6,009 bases of DNA from an uncultured Lachnospiraceae bacterium (GCA_902795625.1 CADBLW010000092.1:1-6009); one strand, 5' to 3'; positions 1 to 5,733 are shown, numbered from the stretch's first letter. Program-made: numbers and translations. The notes: generated by a model from the letters alone, not told the origin.

Positions 1-312
1 GCGACGGAACTGAAGAAGAAAGCCGGGTTCGGCAAGGGCGGAGAGAAGAATTTTCCGGGGATCCTGACGGGACTTCAGATGCAGACGTACCTCGTGATCT
101 CGGACTTCCGACGGCGCGAGAACAAGCGCGGCGAGGAGTACGGAATGGCGGTGTCCATCCCGCTTCCGCCGGAGGCAATCTGGGGCTACGAGGCGGTGAC
201 GGCGGCGTACTCGGAGGATCCGGCCGTGTCGCGGGAGCGGATCGTCACGCATGTTCGGAAACTGTACCCGGACGCCGCGGAGAAGGACATCGACCGTCTT
301 GTCGGAAAATGA
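1..312 (+). CDS. C-terminal fragment of a conserved protein, probably AlkZ-related (5' end outside window)
   Basis: The reading frame is open from base 1 and ends at TGA 310-312, giving the last 103 residues; the true start lies upstream of the window. The internal Met at residue 27 is not a convincing start because the frame continues upstream with a protein-like, lysine- and glycine-rich stretch (AGFGKGGEKNF), followed by LQMQTYLVISDFRRRENKRG, then a YG turn, a WGYE motif and a final helical stretch. From memory, the FGKGGEKNF - LQMQTYLV - DFR - EEYG - WGYE order resembles the C-terminal half of Firmicute proteins annotated 'AlkZ-related', of unknown precise function and distantly tied to the winged-helix DNA glycosylase family. 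This is recognition by eye, not a search. There is no clear link to the signalling genes downstream, which have their own promoter after this gene. Confidence 0.6.
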   Translation, partial: ATELKKKAGFGKGGEKNFPGILTGLQMQTYLVISDFRRRENKRGEEYGMAVSIPLPPEAIWGYEAVTAAYSEDPAVSRERIVTHVRKLYPDAAEKDIDRLVGK

Positions 313-348
313 AAGCTGAGGCACCGGGTCGAAGCGCTGTCGGCGGAT

Positions 349-362
349 CGCGCAAAAGCGCG
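349..362 (+). other. Small GC hairpin after the AlkZ-related gene
   Basis: CGCGC (349-353) and GCGCG (358-362) are perfect complements around an AAAA loop. It sits 37 nt after the upstream stop codon. No T-run follows, so it is not a standard intrinsic terminator. It may help protect the 3' end of the upstream mRNA or be chance in GC-rich DNA. Confidence 0.3.
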
Positions 363-368
363 GCGGAA

Positions 369-395
369 TGCCCGTAAAGTCTTGTAAAACGGGCA
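369..395 (+). promoter_or_regulatory. Palindrome and TTTAC-type direct repeat over the -35 box; candidate operator
   Basis: TGCCCGT (369-375) and ACGGGCA (389-395) form a perfect 7-bp inverted repeat with a 13-bp centre. Inside it, read on the minus strand, TTTACA (388-383) and TTTACG (378-373) are direct repeats 10 bp apart. OmpR/PhoB-family regulators bind direct repeats of about 10-11 bp, and Bacillus PhoP boxes are TTAACA-like hexamers, so this is a plausible autoregulation site for the regulator encoded directly downstream. The palindrome could instead be a weak terminator of the upstream gene (only a short T-poor tail follows) or the operator of another repressor. Confidence 0.4.
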
Positions 396-410
396 ATCTT
401 GTGCGATAAT
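382..410 (+). promoter_or_regulatory. SigA-type promoter with extended -10 for the RR1-LOR-HK1 unit
   Basis: The -35 box is TTGTAA (382-387) and the -10 box is GATAAT (405-410), separated by exactly 17 bp. A TG at 402-403 one base before the -10 makes it an extended -10 promoter. Transcription would start near 417, leaving a leader of about 80 nt before the TTG start at 499. This is the best-formed promoter in the window and is placed to drive at least RR1, LOR and HK1. Confidence 0.7.
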
Positions 411-427
411 GGAAAGACAATCAGAAG

Positions 428-453
428 GTTGCGGCGCATGGTGCGAGCGCAAC
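428..453 (+). promoter_or_regulatory. Hairpin in the 5' leader of RR1 mRNA
   Basis: GTTGCG (428-433) pairs with CGCAAC (448-453), and inside it CGCA (435-438) pairs with TGCG (442-445), leaving a TGG loop and a small internal bulge (G against AG). It lies about 11 nt after the predicted transcription start and about 30 nt before the ribosome-binding site. No T-run follows, so it is not a terminator. It may stabilise the mRNA 5' end, or the same inverted repeat may bind a protein as DNA. Confidence 0.45.
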
Positions 454-481
454 ATGCTTCCGGTTCGTCCCTAACTTTGGC

Positions 482-490
482 AAAGGAGGT
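482..490 (+). promoter_or_regulatory. Strong ribosome-binding site that fixes the TTG start of RR1
   Basis: AAAGGAGGT is close to a full match to the 16S anti-Shine-Dalgarno sequence. Its AGGAGG core ends 9 nt before TTG at 499-501. No in-frame ATG or GTG with a better site lies nearby, and the encoded IYLVEDD directly after the start matches the usual N-terminus of receiver domains. Confidence 0.85.
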
Positions 491-498
491 GTCGCGGC

Positions 499-1164
499 TT
501 GATCTATCTGGTGGAAGACGATGCGAACATCCGTGAATTGGTGATCTATACGCTGCGGCAGTCGGGGCTTGAGGCCGAAGGGTTTGAGAAGCCGTCCGAG
601 TTTGACCGGGCGTGCACTGCGCAGCTGCCCAGGCTGGTTCTTTTGGACATCATGCTGCCGGAGGAGGACGGGCTTTCCATCCTGAAACGGCTGCGGGCCA
701 ATCCGGCCACGAAGAAGCTGCCGGTGATGATGCTGACAGCCAAGGGCAGTGAGTACGACAAGGTGATCGGTCTTGAGACGGGGGCGGATGACTATCTCCC
801 GAAGCCCTTCGGAATGATGGAGATGCTTGCCCGTGTGAAGGCGCTGCTGCGGAGGGCTGAGGACACCGGCGATGAGACGGAGTACGTGCTGGATGAGCTG
901 TATGTGTGCCCCGAGAAGCATCAGGTGAGCGTGGACGGCGAGCCGGTTACACTCACAAAGAAGGAGTTTGACATTTTACGGATGCTTCTGGAAAACAGAG
1001 GTATCGTGCTTTCCAGAGACCGTATGCTGAACACGATCTGGGGATATGATTTTGACGGGGAGAACCGCACGGTGGACGTGCACATCCGTACGCTGCGCAG
1101 CAAGCTCGGCAAGGCCGGAATGCACATTGAGACCGTGCGCGGCGTCGGGTATCGGATAACCTGA
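499..1164 (+). CDS. OmpR/PhoB-family response regulator (RR1, PhoP-like)
   Basis: A DNA-binding transcription factor switched by phosphorylation, 221 residues, the normal length for the family. The receiver domain spans about residues 1-118: acidic pocket E6-D7-D8, phospho-acceptor D50 (LLDIMLP), switch residues T80 and Y99, and conserved K102 in the LPKPF motif. The winged-helix output domain spans about 127-221, with the recognition helix near 190-204 (RTVDVHIRTLRSKLG) and the wing RGVGYRI at the end. It starts with TTG at 499, chosen for the strong site AAAGGAGGT and the perfect receiver N-terminus. The stop codon overlaps the ribosome-binding site of the LOR gene, indicating coupled translation. 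The likely partner is HK1, two genes downstream, as in phoP-phoR order; that pairing is inferred. A repeat over its promoter suggests autoregulation. Confidence 0.95.
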   Translation: MIYLVEDDANIRELVIYTLRQSGLEAEGFEKPSEFDRACTAQLPRLVLLDIMLPEEDGLSILKRLRANPATKKLPVMMLTAKGSEYDKVIGLETGADDYLPKPFGMMEMLARVKALLRRAEDTGDETEYVLDELYVCPEKHQVSVDGEPVTLTKKEFDILRMLLENRGIVLSRDRMLNTIWGYDFDGENRTVDVHIRTLRSKLGKAGMHIETVRGVGYRIT

Positions 1165-1174
1165 GGAGAAGAGA

Positions 1175-1714
1175 ATGGGGCTTTTCGGAACGAACAGATT
1201 TCATGAACTGTATGAGCCGGTTGACGCGGAGACCGTGTCGCGGTACGGAAACCCGGCACGTCGGCTTCTGATGGAGTCGAGGCAGGTCGTTGACGAGAAC
1301 AACAACGTGGTGTATTGGATCAAAAGTTCGATGTTCACCATCCGCCATAAGACGGATATCTACGACACGGAGCACAGCGGGCCGGTTGCGCATTACGAGC
1401 GGCAGTTGTTTTCCCTGGACAGCCGGTTTTTCATAAAGCCGGCGGAGGGCGTCTGGATGGAGTTTTACTCCGAGGGAAGGAACTTTGTCGTGAGTCCGCC
1501 AGGGTGGAGGATCAGTACGGAAGGAACCGTTCGGAACTGCGAGATATTCGATTCGGAGGGGAAAATTCTCGCGGTGATCGGGCGTGAGACATGGTCGCTC
1601 ACAAACAAATTCAGCATTGATATCTATGCGCCGGAGCAGGAAGTCCGGATCGTGGCGGTTGCATCCGTTCTCCGTTCGGTTTATGCAATCCGCACCTCGG
1701 ACGTCAGTGTGTGA
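1175..1714 (+). CDS. LURP-one-related (LOR, Tubby-like fold) family protein
   Basis: A 179-residue protein with no signal peptide or membrane helix. From about residue 30 it shows the repeating beta-strand pattern of the LOR/YxjI family: RLLMESRQVVDENNNVVYWI, then IRHKTDIYD with a turn and re-started strands (VAHYERQLFSLDSRFFI), and a second half with FDSEGKILAVIGRETWS and SIDIYAPEQEV leading into a C-terminal helix (RIVAVASVLRSVYAIR). In known members this makes a 12-stranded barrel round a hydrophobic central helix, as in Tubby and phospholipid scramblase folds; the bacterial role is not established, though membrane or lipid association is suspected. ATG 1175 is preceded by GAGGAG (1163-1168), which overlaps the RR1 stop. 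Its position between a response regulator and its probable kinase suggests an accessory part in that pathway, but this is inference. Confidence 0.85.
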   Translation: MGLFGTNRFHELYEPVDAETVSRYGNPARRLLMESRQVVDENNNVVYWIKSSMFTIRHKTDIYDTEHSGPVAHYERQLFSLDSRFFIKPAEGVWMEFYSEGRNFVVSPPGWRISTEGTVRNCEIFDSEGKILAVIGRETWSLTNKFSIDIYAPEQEVRIVAVASVLRSVYAIRTSDVSV

Positions 1715-1754
1715 CGGTTGTTACATATAGCACGGGAGAAGGCAGGGGAAATGT

Positions 1755-3173
1755 ATGAAAGTTAAAGTGTTGCAAAATGTATTCATCGTGGCGGTGGCGG
1801 TGTTTATCATCACCACTTTAGTCACGCTGTTCATCGAATACCGCTACGTCAGCTCGGAGCAGGAGAAGGAGTTCCGTGAGCAGGCGGAGTATCTGAGCGG
1901 ACTCATTGAGACGTCGGGAACGGATGTGCTGAAGACGGCGCAATCCACGGCGGATATCCGGCTTCGTGTGACGGTGATCAAGCCCGACGGCAGCGTCGAT
2001 TACGACAGCCAGGAGGTTGCGGCCTCCCTGGAAAATCACGCGGACCGCGAGGAGGTGAAGGATGCCTTCGCCAATGGCAGGGGCGAGAGCAAGCGCTACT
2101 CCGACACTTTGAAGAGGACCACATTTAACTATGCCGTGAAGCTGGCCGACGGTCGCGTGCTCCGTGTTTCGCAGGAGTGTTTTACGCCGGGGCAGTTGGC
2201 AGTCCGTCTCATCTACCCGATGACGGTCATGCTCGTGCTGGTGCTCATCTTCTCCGGAGTGATCGCAGCCCGGATCGGACGCAAGGTGACGGAGCCCATC
2301 GATGCCATCGATCCCGCCAACCCCGAGATGCGTGACGCGTATCCCGAGCTGAAGCCGCTCATCCAGCGCATCCAGGCGCAGAACCGTCAGCTCTTTGAGC
2401 AGATGAACGAGCTCAAGGAGGAGCACAAGAAGCAGGACACGATGCGCCGCGAGTTCACGGCCAACGTGTCGCATGAGCTGAAGACACCGTTCACGTCGAT
2501 CTCCGGCTACGCCGAGATCCTCGGCGCGGGCATGGTGGAGCCAAAGGATGTGACCCGCTTTGCCAACAAGATCCACGACGAGGCACAGCGCCTGATCACT
2601 CTCGTGGGCGACATCCTCAAGCTCTCGCAGCTTGACGAGAAGGACGAGTCGATCCTCTCGAGCGAGCCTGTGGATCTCTACAAGGTTTCCCAGGAAATGA
2701 TGTCTGTCCTGTCCGACGCGGCAGCGGCAAAGCATGTCAGCGTGTTCCTGTCGGGAACCCACGAGGTGGTGACGGGCTCGCCGCAGATCATCGGCGAGAT
2801 GGTCTACAACCTGATCGACAATGCCATCAAATACAATAACGAGAACGGCCGCGTGCAGATCACGGTGGAGGAGGAAGGCAACGACGCCATCCTGATCGTG
2901 CACGATAACGGCATCGGCATTCCGCGCGCGGAGCTGCCGCGGGTGTTCGAGCGCTTCTACCGCGTGGACAAGAGCCACTCGAAGGAGATCGGCGGCACGG
3001 GCTTAGGCCTTTCCATCGTCAAGCACGGCGCGGCCTTCCACGGTGCTACCGTCCAGCTTGACAGCGAGCTCGGCATGGGCACGAAGATCACGCTCCGTTT
3101 CCCGAAGAATGCGGAGGGTGAGGCAGCGGCGGAACCCGGGGAGAAACCCGCGGAGGAAGCTGCGGAGAAGTAA
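1755..3173 (+). CDS. Membrane sensor histidine kinase, PhoR/WalK-like (HK1)
   Basis: A 472-residue kinase. Residues 8-27 and about 152-175 are membrane helices bounding a roughly 120-residue extracytoplasmic domain; its IKPDGSVDYDS, LENHADREE, RYSDTL and DGRVLRVSQ motifs match the PAS-like sensor of PhoR-type Firmicute kinases. No classic HAMP or cytoplasmic PAS is evident: residues 176-235 are a charged helical linker. The dimerisation/phosphorylation domain has FTANVSHELKTPF with His240 as phospho-site (TPF where TPL is usual). The ATPase domain has the N box (YNLIDNAIKY, N352/N356), G1 (DNGIGIP, 384-390), F box (FERFYRVD) and G2 (GGTGLGLS, 413-420). The tail after about 452 is Ala/Glu/Pro-rich. 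ATG 1755 follows AGGGGAA (1744-1750); an out-of-frame ATG at 1751 opens only four codons. Likely phosphorylates RR1, and possibly RR2, which follows after 18 nt. Confidence 0.95.
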   Translation: MKVKVLQNVFIVAVAVFIITTLVTLFIEYRYVSSEQEKEFREQAEYLSGLIETSGTDVLKTAQSTADIRLRVTVIKPDGSVDYDSQEVAASLENHADREEVKDAFANGRGESKRYSDTLKRTTFNYAVKLADGRVLRVSQECFTPGQLAVRLIYPMTVMLVLVLIFSGVIAARIGRKVTEPIDAIDPANPEMRDAYPELKPLIQRIQAQNRQLFEQMNELKEEHKKQDTMRREFTANVSHELKTPFTSISGYAEILGAGMVEPKDVTRFANKIHDEAQRLITLVGDILKLSQLDEKDESILSSEPVDLYKVSQEMMSVLSDAAAAKHVSVFLSGTHEVVTGSPQIIGEMVYNLIDNAIKYNNENGRVQITVEEEGNDAILIVHDNGIGIPRAELPRVFERFYRVDKSHSKEIGGTGLGLSIVKHGAAFHGATVQLDSELGMGTKITLRFPKNAEGEAAAEPGEKPAEEAAEK

Positions 3174-3191
3174 CCCTGCCACGGAGGAAAC

Positions 3192-3905
3192 ATGGCAACG
3201 ATCTTTATAATTGACGACGACGTATCCATCAACGAAATGCTCCGTACGGCCCTGACCAAGCGGGGCTTTTCCGTTGTGCAGGCATTTTCCGGGACGGAGG
3301 CGCTGCTGGCATTTTCCAAAGCGCAGCCCGACCTGGTGCTCCTGGACCTGGGGCTGCCGGGGCTTAGCGGCGAGGACGTTCTGCCGAAGCTCGGCACCGT
3401 GCCGGTGATCGTCCTGAGCGCCCGCGCGTCCGCGGAGGACAAGGTATCGCTCCTTCTCGGCGGCGCGGTGGATTACGTCACGAAGCCCTTCGACCTTCAC
3501 GAGCTGCTGGCGCGCATTACGGTGCAGCTGCGGGGGAAGGGAACCGTGGCCGAGACCGAGATCTACAGCTTCGGCGACATCGCCCTGCACGGTGACACCA
3601 GAAAGCTCGTGGCGGACGGCAGGAGTGCGCAGCTGACCCGCACGGAGGCGGCTATCTTACGGCTTCTCATGCAGCGCCCGGGGCAGGTGGTGGCGAAGCT
3701 CACGATCCTCGACTGCATCAGTCATGACACGCCTGACTGCACGGAGGATTCGCTCAAGATCCACATACATAATCTTCGCCGGAAAATCCAGTCCGTGACG
3801 GAGACCGAGGTCATCGAGGCCGTCTGGGGGATCGGGTATGTGCTGAAGAATGCGGCGGAAAAGAACCCGTCTGACGCGTCGGAAGCAAAGACTGCAAAAT
3901 CTTAA
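3192..3905 (+). CDS. OmpR-family response regulator (RR2), probably controlling the ABC transporter
   Basis: A 237-residue two-domain regulator. The receiver (about 1-115) has acidic residues D8-D9-D10, phospho-acceptor D52 (LLDLGLP), switch residues S76 and Y95, and K98 in VTKPF; the usual GADDY motif reads GAVDY. The winged-helix domain (about 125-218) has its recognition helix at 185-200 (EDSLKIHIHNLRRKIQ) and the wing VWGIGYVL, typical of regulators linked to bacitracin-type transporters. A charged, Ala/Lys-rich tail of about 18 residues follows. GGAGG (3183-3187) sits 4 nt before ATG 3192. It starts 18 nt after HK1 with no promoter in the gap, so it can share the HK1 transcript. Its cognate kinase is probably HK2, beyond the transporter genes, with HK1 as a possible alternative; both are inferences. 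Its stop codon overlaps the first TTAACC repeat of the next gap. Confidence 0.95.
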   Translation: MATIFIIDDDVSINEMLRTALTKRGFSVVQAFSGTEALLAFSKAQPDLVLLDLGLPGLSGEDVLPKLGTVPVIVLSARASAEDKVSLLLGGAVDYVTKPFDLHELLARITVQLRGKGTVAETEIYSFGDIALHGDTRKLVADGRSAQLTRTEAAILRLLMQRPGQVVAKLTILDCISHDTPDCTEDSLKIHIHNLRRKIQSVTETEVIEAVWGIGYVLKNAAEKNPSDASEAKTAKS

Positions 3906-3954
3906 CCGGAAAATATCGGTTGCGTTAACCGTTTTCTTAACCATTTTCCGATAT
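3902..3954 (+). promoter_or_regulatory. TTAACC repeat array with nested inverted repeats; candidate RR2 operator
   Basis: TTAACC occurs at 3902-3907, 3925-3930 and 3937-3942; the last two are direct repeats 12 bp apart. AACCG also appears inverted as CGGTT at 3917-3921. Two further inverted repeats span the block: CGGAAAAT (3907-3914) with ATTTTCCG (3943-3950), and ATATCGG (3913-3919) with CCGATAT (3948-3954). The array is AT-rich within GC-rich surroundings and lies directly before the transporter genes. A weak -10 candidate, TATGCT (3953-3958), has no good -35 box, as expected of an activator-dependent promoter. An alternative reading is a weak terminator: CGGTT-GCGTT-AACCG (3917-3931) is followed by TTTTCTT. 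Confidence 0.5.
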
Positions 3955-4010
3955 GCTCCTCTCAGAGCCGGGGATCACGGGCGGGAAAAGCCAGGACACC
4001 GGTCAGATCA

Positions 4011-4031
4011 AGAAGGAGCTCGGTTCCTTCT
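4011..4031 (+). promoter_or_regulatory. Hairpin just before the ATPase ribosome-binding site
   Basis: Bases 4011-4019 pair with 4023-4031 (nine pairs, one G-U) around a TCG loop. The 5' arm contains an AAGGAG decoy that resembles a Shine-Dalgarno site, and the 3' arm (TTCCTTCT) is a pyrimidine run that could also reach the true site AAAGGGGG at 4034-4041. No T-run follows. It may tune translation of the ATPase or protect the processed mRNA end. Confidence 0.4.
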
Positions 4032-4050
4032 GCAAAGGGGGTTAATCTTT

Positions 4051-4965
4051 ATGGAGTATGTACTGACTACCGAAGGGCTTAGGAAATCCTACCGGAATTT
4101 CAATGCCCTGAACGGTCTGTCGATGCATGTGCCGAAGGGGGCCATCTACGGTTTCGTAGGCAAAAACGGCGCAGGCAAGACGACATTGATCCGCCTGGCG
4201 TGCGGGCTTCAGTCGCCGACGGACGGTGAGCTGACGCTGTACGGGGCGAACCACAGAGACAGCGCGATCCACGAGGCGCGCAAGCGCATCGGCGCGGTTG
4301 TGGAGACACCGTCGATCTTTCCGTCGATGACGGCGGAGCAAAATCTGAAACACCAGTATCGGGTGCTCGGGCTGCCGAACTTTGACGGCATCAAGGAGCT
4401 TCTTACGCTTGTGGGCCTGGCGGACACCGGCAGCAAGAAGGCCGAGCAGTTCTCACTCGGTATGCGGCAGCGGCTCGGCATCGCCATCGCGCTGTGCGGC
4501 CATCCCGATTTCATGATCCTCGACGAGCCGATCAACGGTCTTGATCCGCAGGGTATCGTCGACGTCCGCGAACTGATCCTCAAGCTCAACCGCGAGCAGG
4601 GGATCACCATCCTGATCTCGAGCCACATTCTGGACGAGTTGTCCCGCATCGCCACCCACTACGGGTTCATCGACGGAGGGCGGATCGTTCGGGAAATGAG
4701 CGCTGACGAGCTGACAGGCGCCTGCCGCAAATGCGTGAGCGTGCGTGTGACGGACGTGGACGCGCTGGTGCGTGAGCTTGAGCGCCGCGGCACGGAATAC
4801 ACGGTCACCGGCACGGACAGCGTGGACATCTACGCGCAGCCGAACATCACGGAGCTGGCACTGGCTCTCTGGAAGGACAAGTGCGAAATCTTAACCTGCA
4901 CGGAGCAGGACGAGAATCTGGAAGGCTTCTTCCTCTCGCTGGTGGGAGGTGAGAGCCATGCGTAA
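4051..4965 (+). CDS. ABC transporter ATP-binding protein, bacitracin/lantibiotic-resistance (BcrA-like) type
   Basis: The 304-residue ATPase powers the membrane partner encoded next. Motifs in order: Walker A GKNGAGKTT (37-45); a Q-loop region reading VVETPSIFPSMTAEQNL, with the ETP replacement typical of the BcrA group; signature FSLGMRQRLG (134-143); Walker B FMILDEP (154-160) with catalytic E159; D-loop NGLDPQG; and H-loop His192 (SSH). About 90 C-terminal residues after the H-loop region form an accessory domain of alternating strands and helices, also usual in this group. ATG 4051 is chosen because AAAGGGGG (4034-4041) lies 9 nt upstream and MEYVLTTEGLRKSY is the expected N-terminus; the frame stays open upstream to 3850, but that part is not ATPase-like. 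Known relatives export or clear bacitracin and lantibiotics from the membrane; the substrate here cannot be read from sequence. Confidence 0.93.
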   Translation: MEYVLTTEGLRKSYRNFNALNGLSMHVPKGAIYGFVGKNGAGKTTLIRLACGLQSPTDGELTLYGANHRDSAIHEARKRIGAVVETPSIFPSMTAEQNLKHQYRVLGLPNFDGIKELLTLVGLADTGSKKAEQFSLGMRQRLGIAIALCGHPDFMILDEPINGLDPQGIVDVRELILKLNREQGITILISSHILDELSRIATHYGFIDGGRIVREMSADELTGACRKCVSVRVTDVDALVRELERRGTEYTVTGTDSVDIYAQPNITELALALWKDKCEILTCTEQDENLEGFFLSLVGGESHA

Positions 4966-5695
4966 TCTTCTGAGATCCGATTTTACGAGACTGTGGAAAA
5001 CCAAGTCATTTTACATTGCGCTGATCACGGTGACAGCGATCGTCTACCTGTGCGTATTCTTTTCTTCCCCGGCGGAAGGGTTACCCAAGGGGCTTTCTCT
5101 CTGCAACACGCTGTGTTCCATGGCAGTGCTCATGGTCCCGCTCGTGGTCGGCGGAGCATACATGCTGTTTGTTTCCGCTGAGTATACCGGAGGCGCGATC
5201 CGCAACAAGCTGATCGTCGGACACCGGAGGGAGAACGTTTATTTTTCATGGAACCTTGTCGGGCTGGCGGACGGGCTGTTCCTGATGGCGGTGTCATACG
5301 GGTCCGTCGCGCTTTTCATCGCGCTGTTCGCGGATACGACAGGTCTGGTCGCGAAAAATGTCATTGTCGCTACGGTGATCGTCATCTGTATGCTGATCTC
5401 AAAGATCTGCATGAGCATCCTGATCTCCGTGATCATACCGGGCGCAAAGGGAATGCTGTTCAACTATGTGCTCACCTACGCGCTTTTGATGTTCTTCGTG
5501 ATCATGTACGACTCCGCGCCGGACAACAAGATCGTAGACATTCTCGCCCGCTGCTTCCCCGAGGGGCAGATCACGGGTCTGAATGTCATGACCATGCCGG
5601 ACAAGCCGTGGTTGACGATCGTGTGCGCACTCGCATTTTCCGTGCTGTGCGTGATCCTCGGAACGGATGTGTTTAAGAAGAAAGATTTGAGCTGA
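4958..5695 (+). CDS. ABC-2 type permease, partner of the BcrA-like ATPase
   Basis: A 245-residue hydrophobic protein, of usual size for this family, with about six membrane helices: roughly 18-35, 51-72, 97-124, 133-160, 165-184 and 217-236. It opens with a short basic amphipathic segment (MRNLLRSDFTRLWKTKSFY), typical of permeases in bacitracin-type exporters, and ends KKKDLS in the cytoplasm. The conserved YTGGAIRNKLIVGHRR stretch between helices 2 and 3 matches the coupling loop motif (E-T-G-IRNKL) of ABC-2 permeases. ATG 4958 is preferred: GGAGGTGA (4945-4952) ends 5 nt before it, while the in-frame GTG at 4949 lies inside that site. The start overlaps the ATPase stop by 8 nt, so the two are translationally coupled and should form one transporter, presumably as a 2+2 complex. 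Confidence 0.9.
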   Translation: MRNLLRSDFTRLWKTKSFYIALITVTAIVYLCVFFSSPAEGLPKGLSLCNTLCSMAVLMVPLVVGGAYMLFVSAEYTGGAIRNKLIVGHRRENVYFSWNLVGLADGLFLMAVSYGSVALFIALFADTTGLVAKNVIVATVIVICMLISKICMSILISVIIPGAKGMLFNYVLTYALLMFFVIMYDSAPDNKIVDILARCFPEGQITGLNVMTMPDKPWLTIVCALAFSVLCVILGTDVFKKKDLS

Positions 5696-5712
5696 GGAAA
5701 CGCTTTCCTCAG
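5692..5712 (+). promoter_or_regulatory. Perfect 9-bp hairpin over the permease stop codon
   Basis: CTGAGGAAA (5692-5700) and TTTCCTCAG (5704-5712) are exact complements around a CGC loop, and the arm includes the permease TGA. No T-run follows, so this is not a classic terminator. It may block 3' decay of the transporter mRNA and so set a different level for HK2 downstream. Confidence 0.5.
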
Positions 5713-5722
5713 TACAGGGAGT

Positions 5723-5731
5723 TGTGATACT
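5723..5731 (+). promoter_or_regulatory. Possible weak extended -10 promoter for HK2
   Basis: GATACT (5726-5731) is preceded by TG at 5723-5724 with one base between, the extended -10 pattern. The -35 position (around 5703-5708) falls on the hairpin arm and has no good match. If used, transcription would start near 5738, inside the next hairpin's 5' arm. Confidence 0.25.
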
Positions 5732-5733
5732 AT

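Noticed and set aside
349..395. Hairpins after the first gene as an intrinsic terminator
   Set aside because: Neither the CGCGC/GCGCG stem nor the TGCCCGT/ACGGGCA repeat is followed by a T-run.
421..921. A 166-codon minus-strand open frame across the RR1 promoter leader and receiver
   Set aside because: Composition is typical of an antisense shadow (His/Leu/Arg/Gln-rich), with no domain; RR1 fully explains the region.
1715..1754. Possible promoter before HK1 (TACATA near 1722)
   Set aside because: Only a poor -10 match and no usable -35; the 40-nt gap is adequately explained as a ribosome-binding region within one operon.
1818..2978. A 386-codon open frame on the minus strand, antisense to HK1
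   Set aside because: It mirrors the GC-rich codon pattern of HK1, its product is a Leu/His/Arg/Val-rich string with no recognisable domain, and HK1 on the other strand has a full set of kinase motifs.
3850..4050. Upstream extension of the ATPase frame by 67 codons
   Set aside because: The first part overlaps the RR2 coding end, the translated residues are basic and not ATPase-like, and ATG 4051 has a well-spaced ribosome-binding site and the expected N-terminus.
4886..4896. AAATCTTAACC shared exactly with 3897-3907 at the RR2 end, suggesting an intragenic operator copy
   Set aside because: An 11-base match between two places in 6 kb is expected by chance, and this copy is a single box inside ATPase coding sequence.
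4949..4951. GTG at 4949 as the permease start
   Set aside because: It lies within the GGAGGTGA ribosome-binding site that is correctly spaced for ATG 4958.
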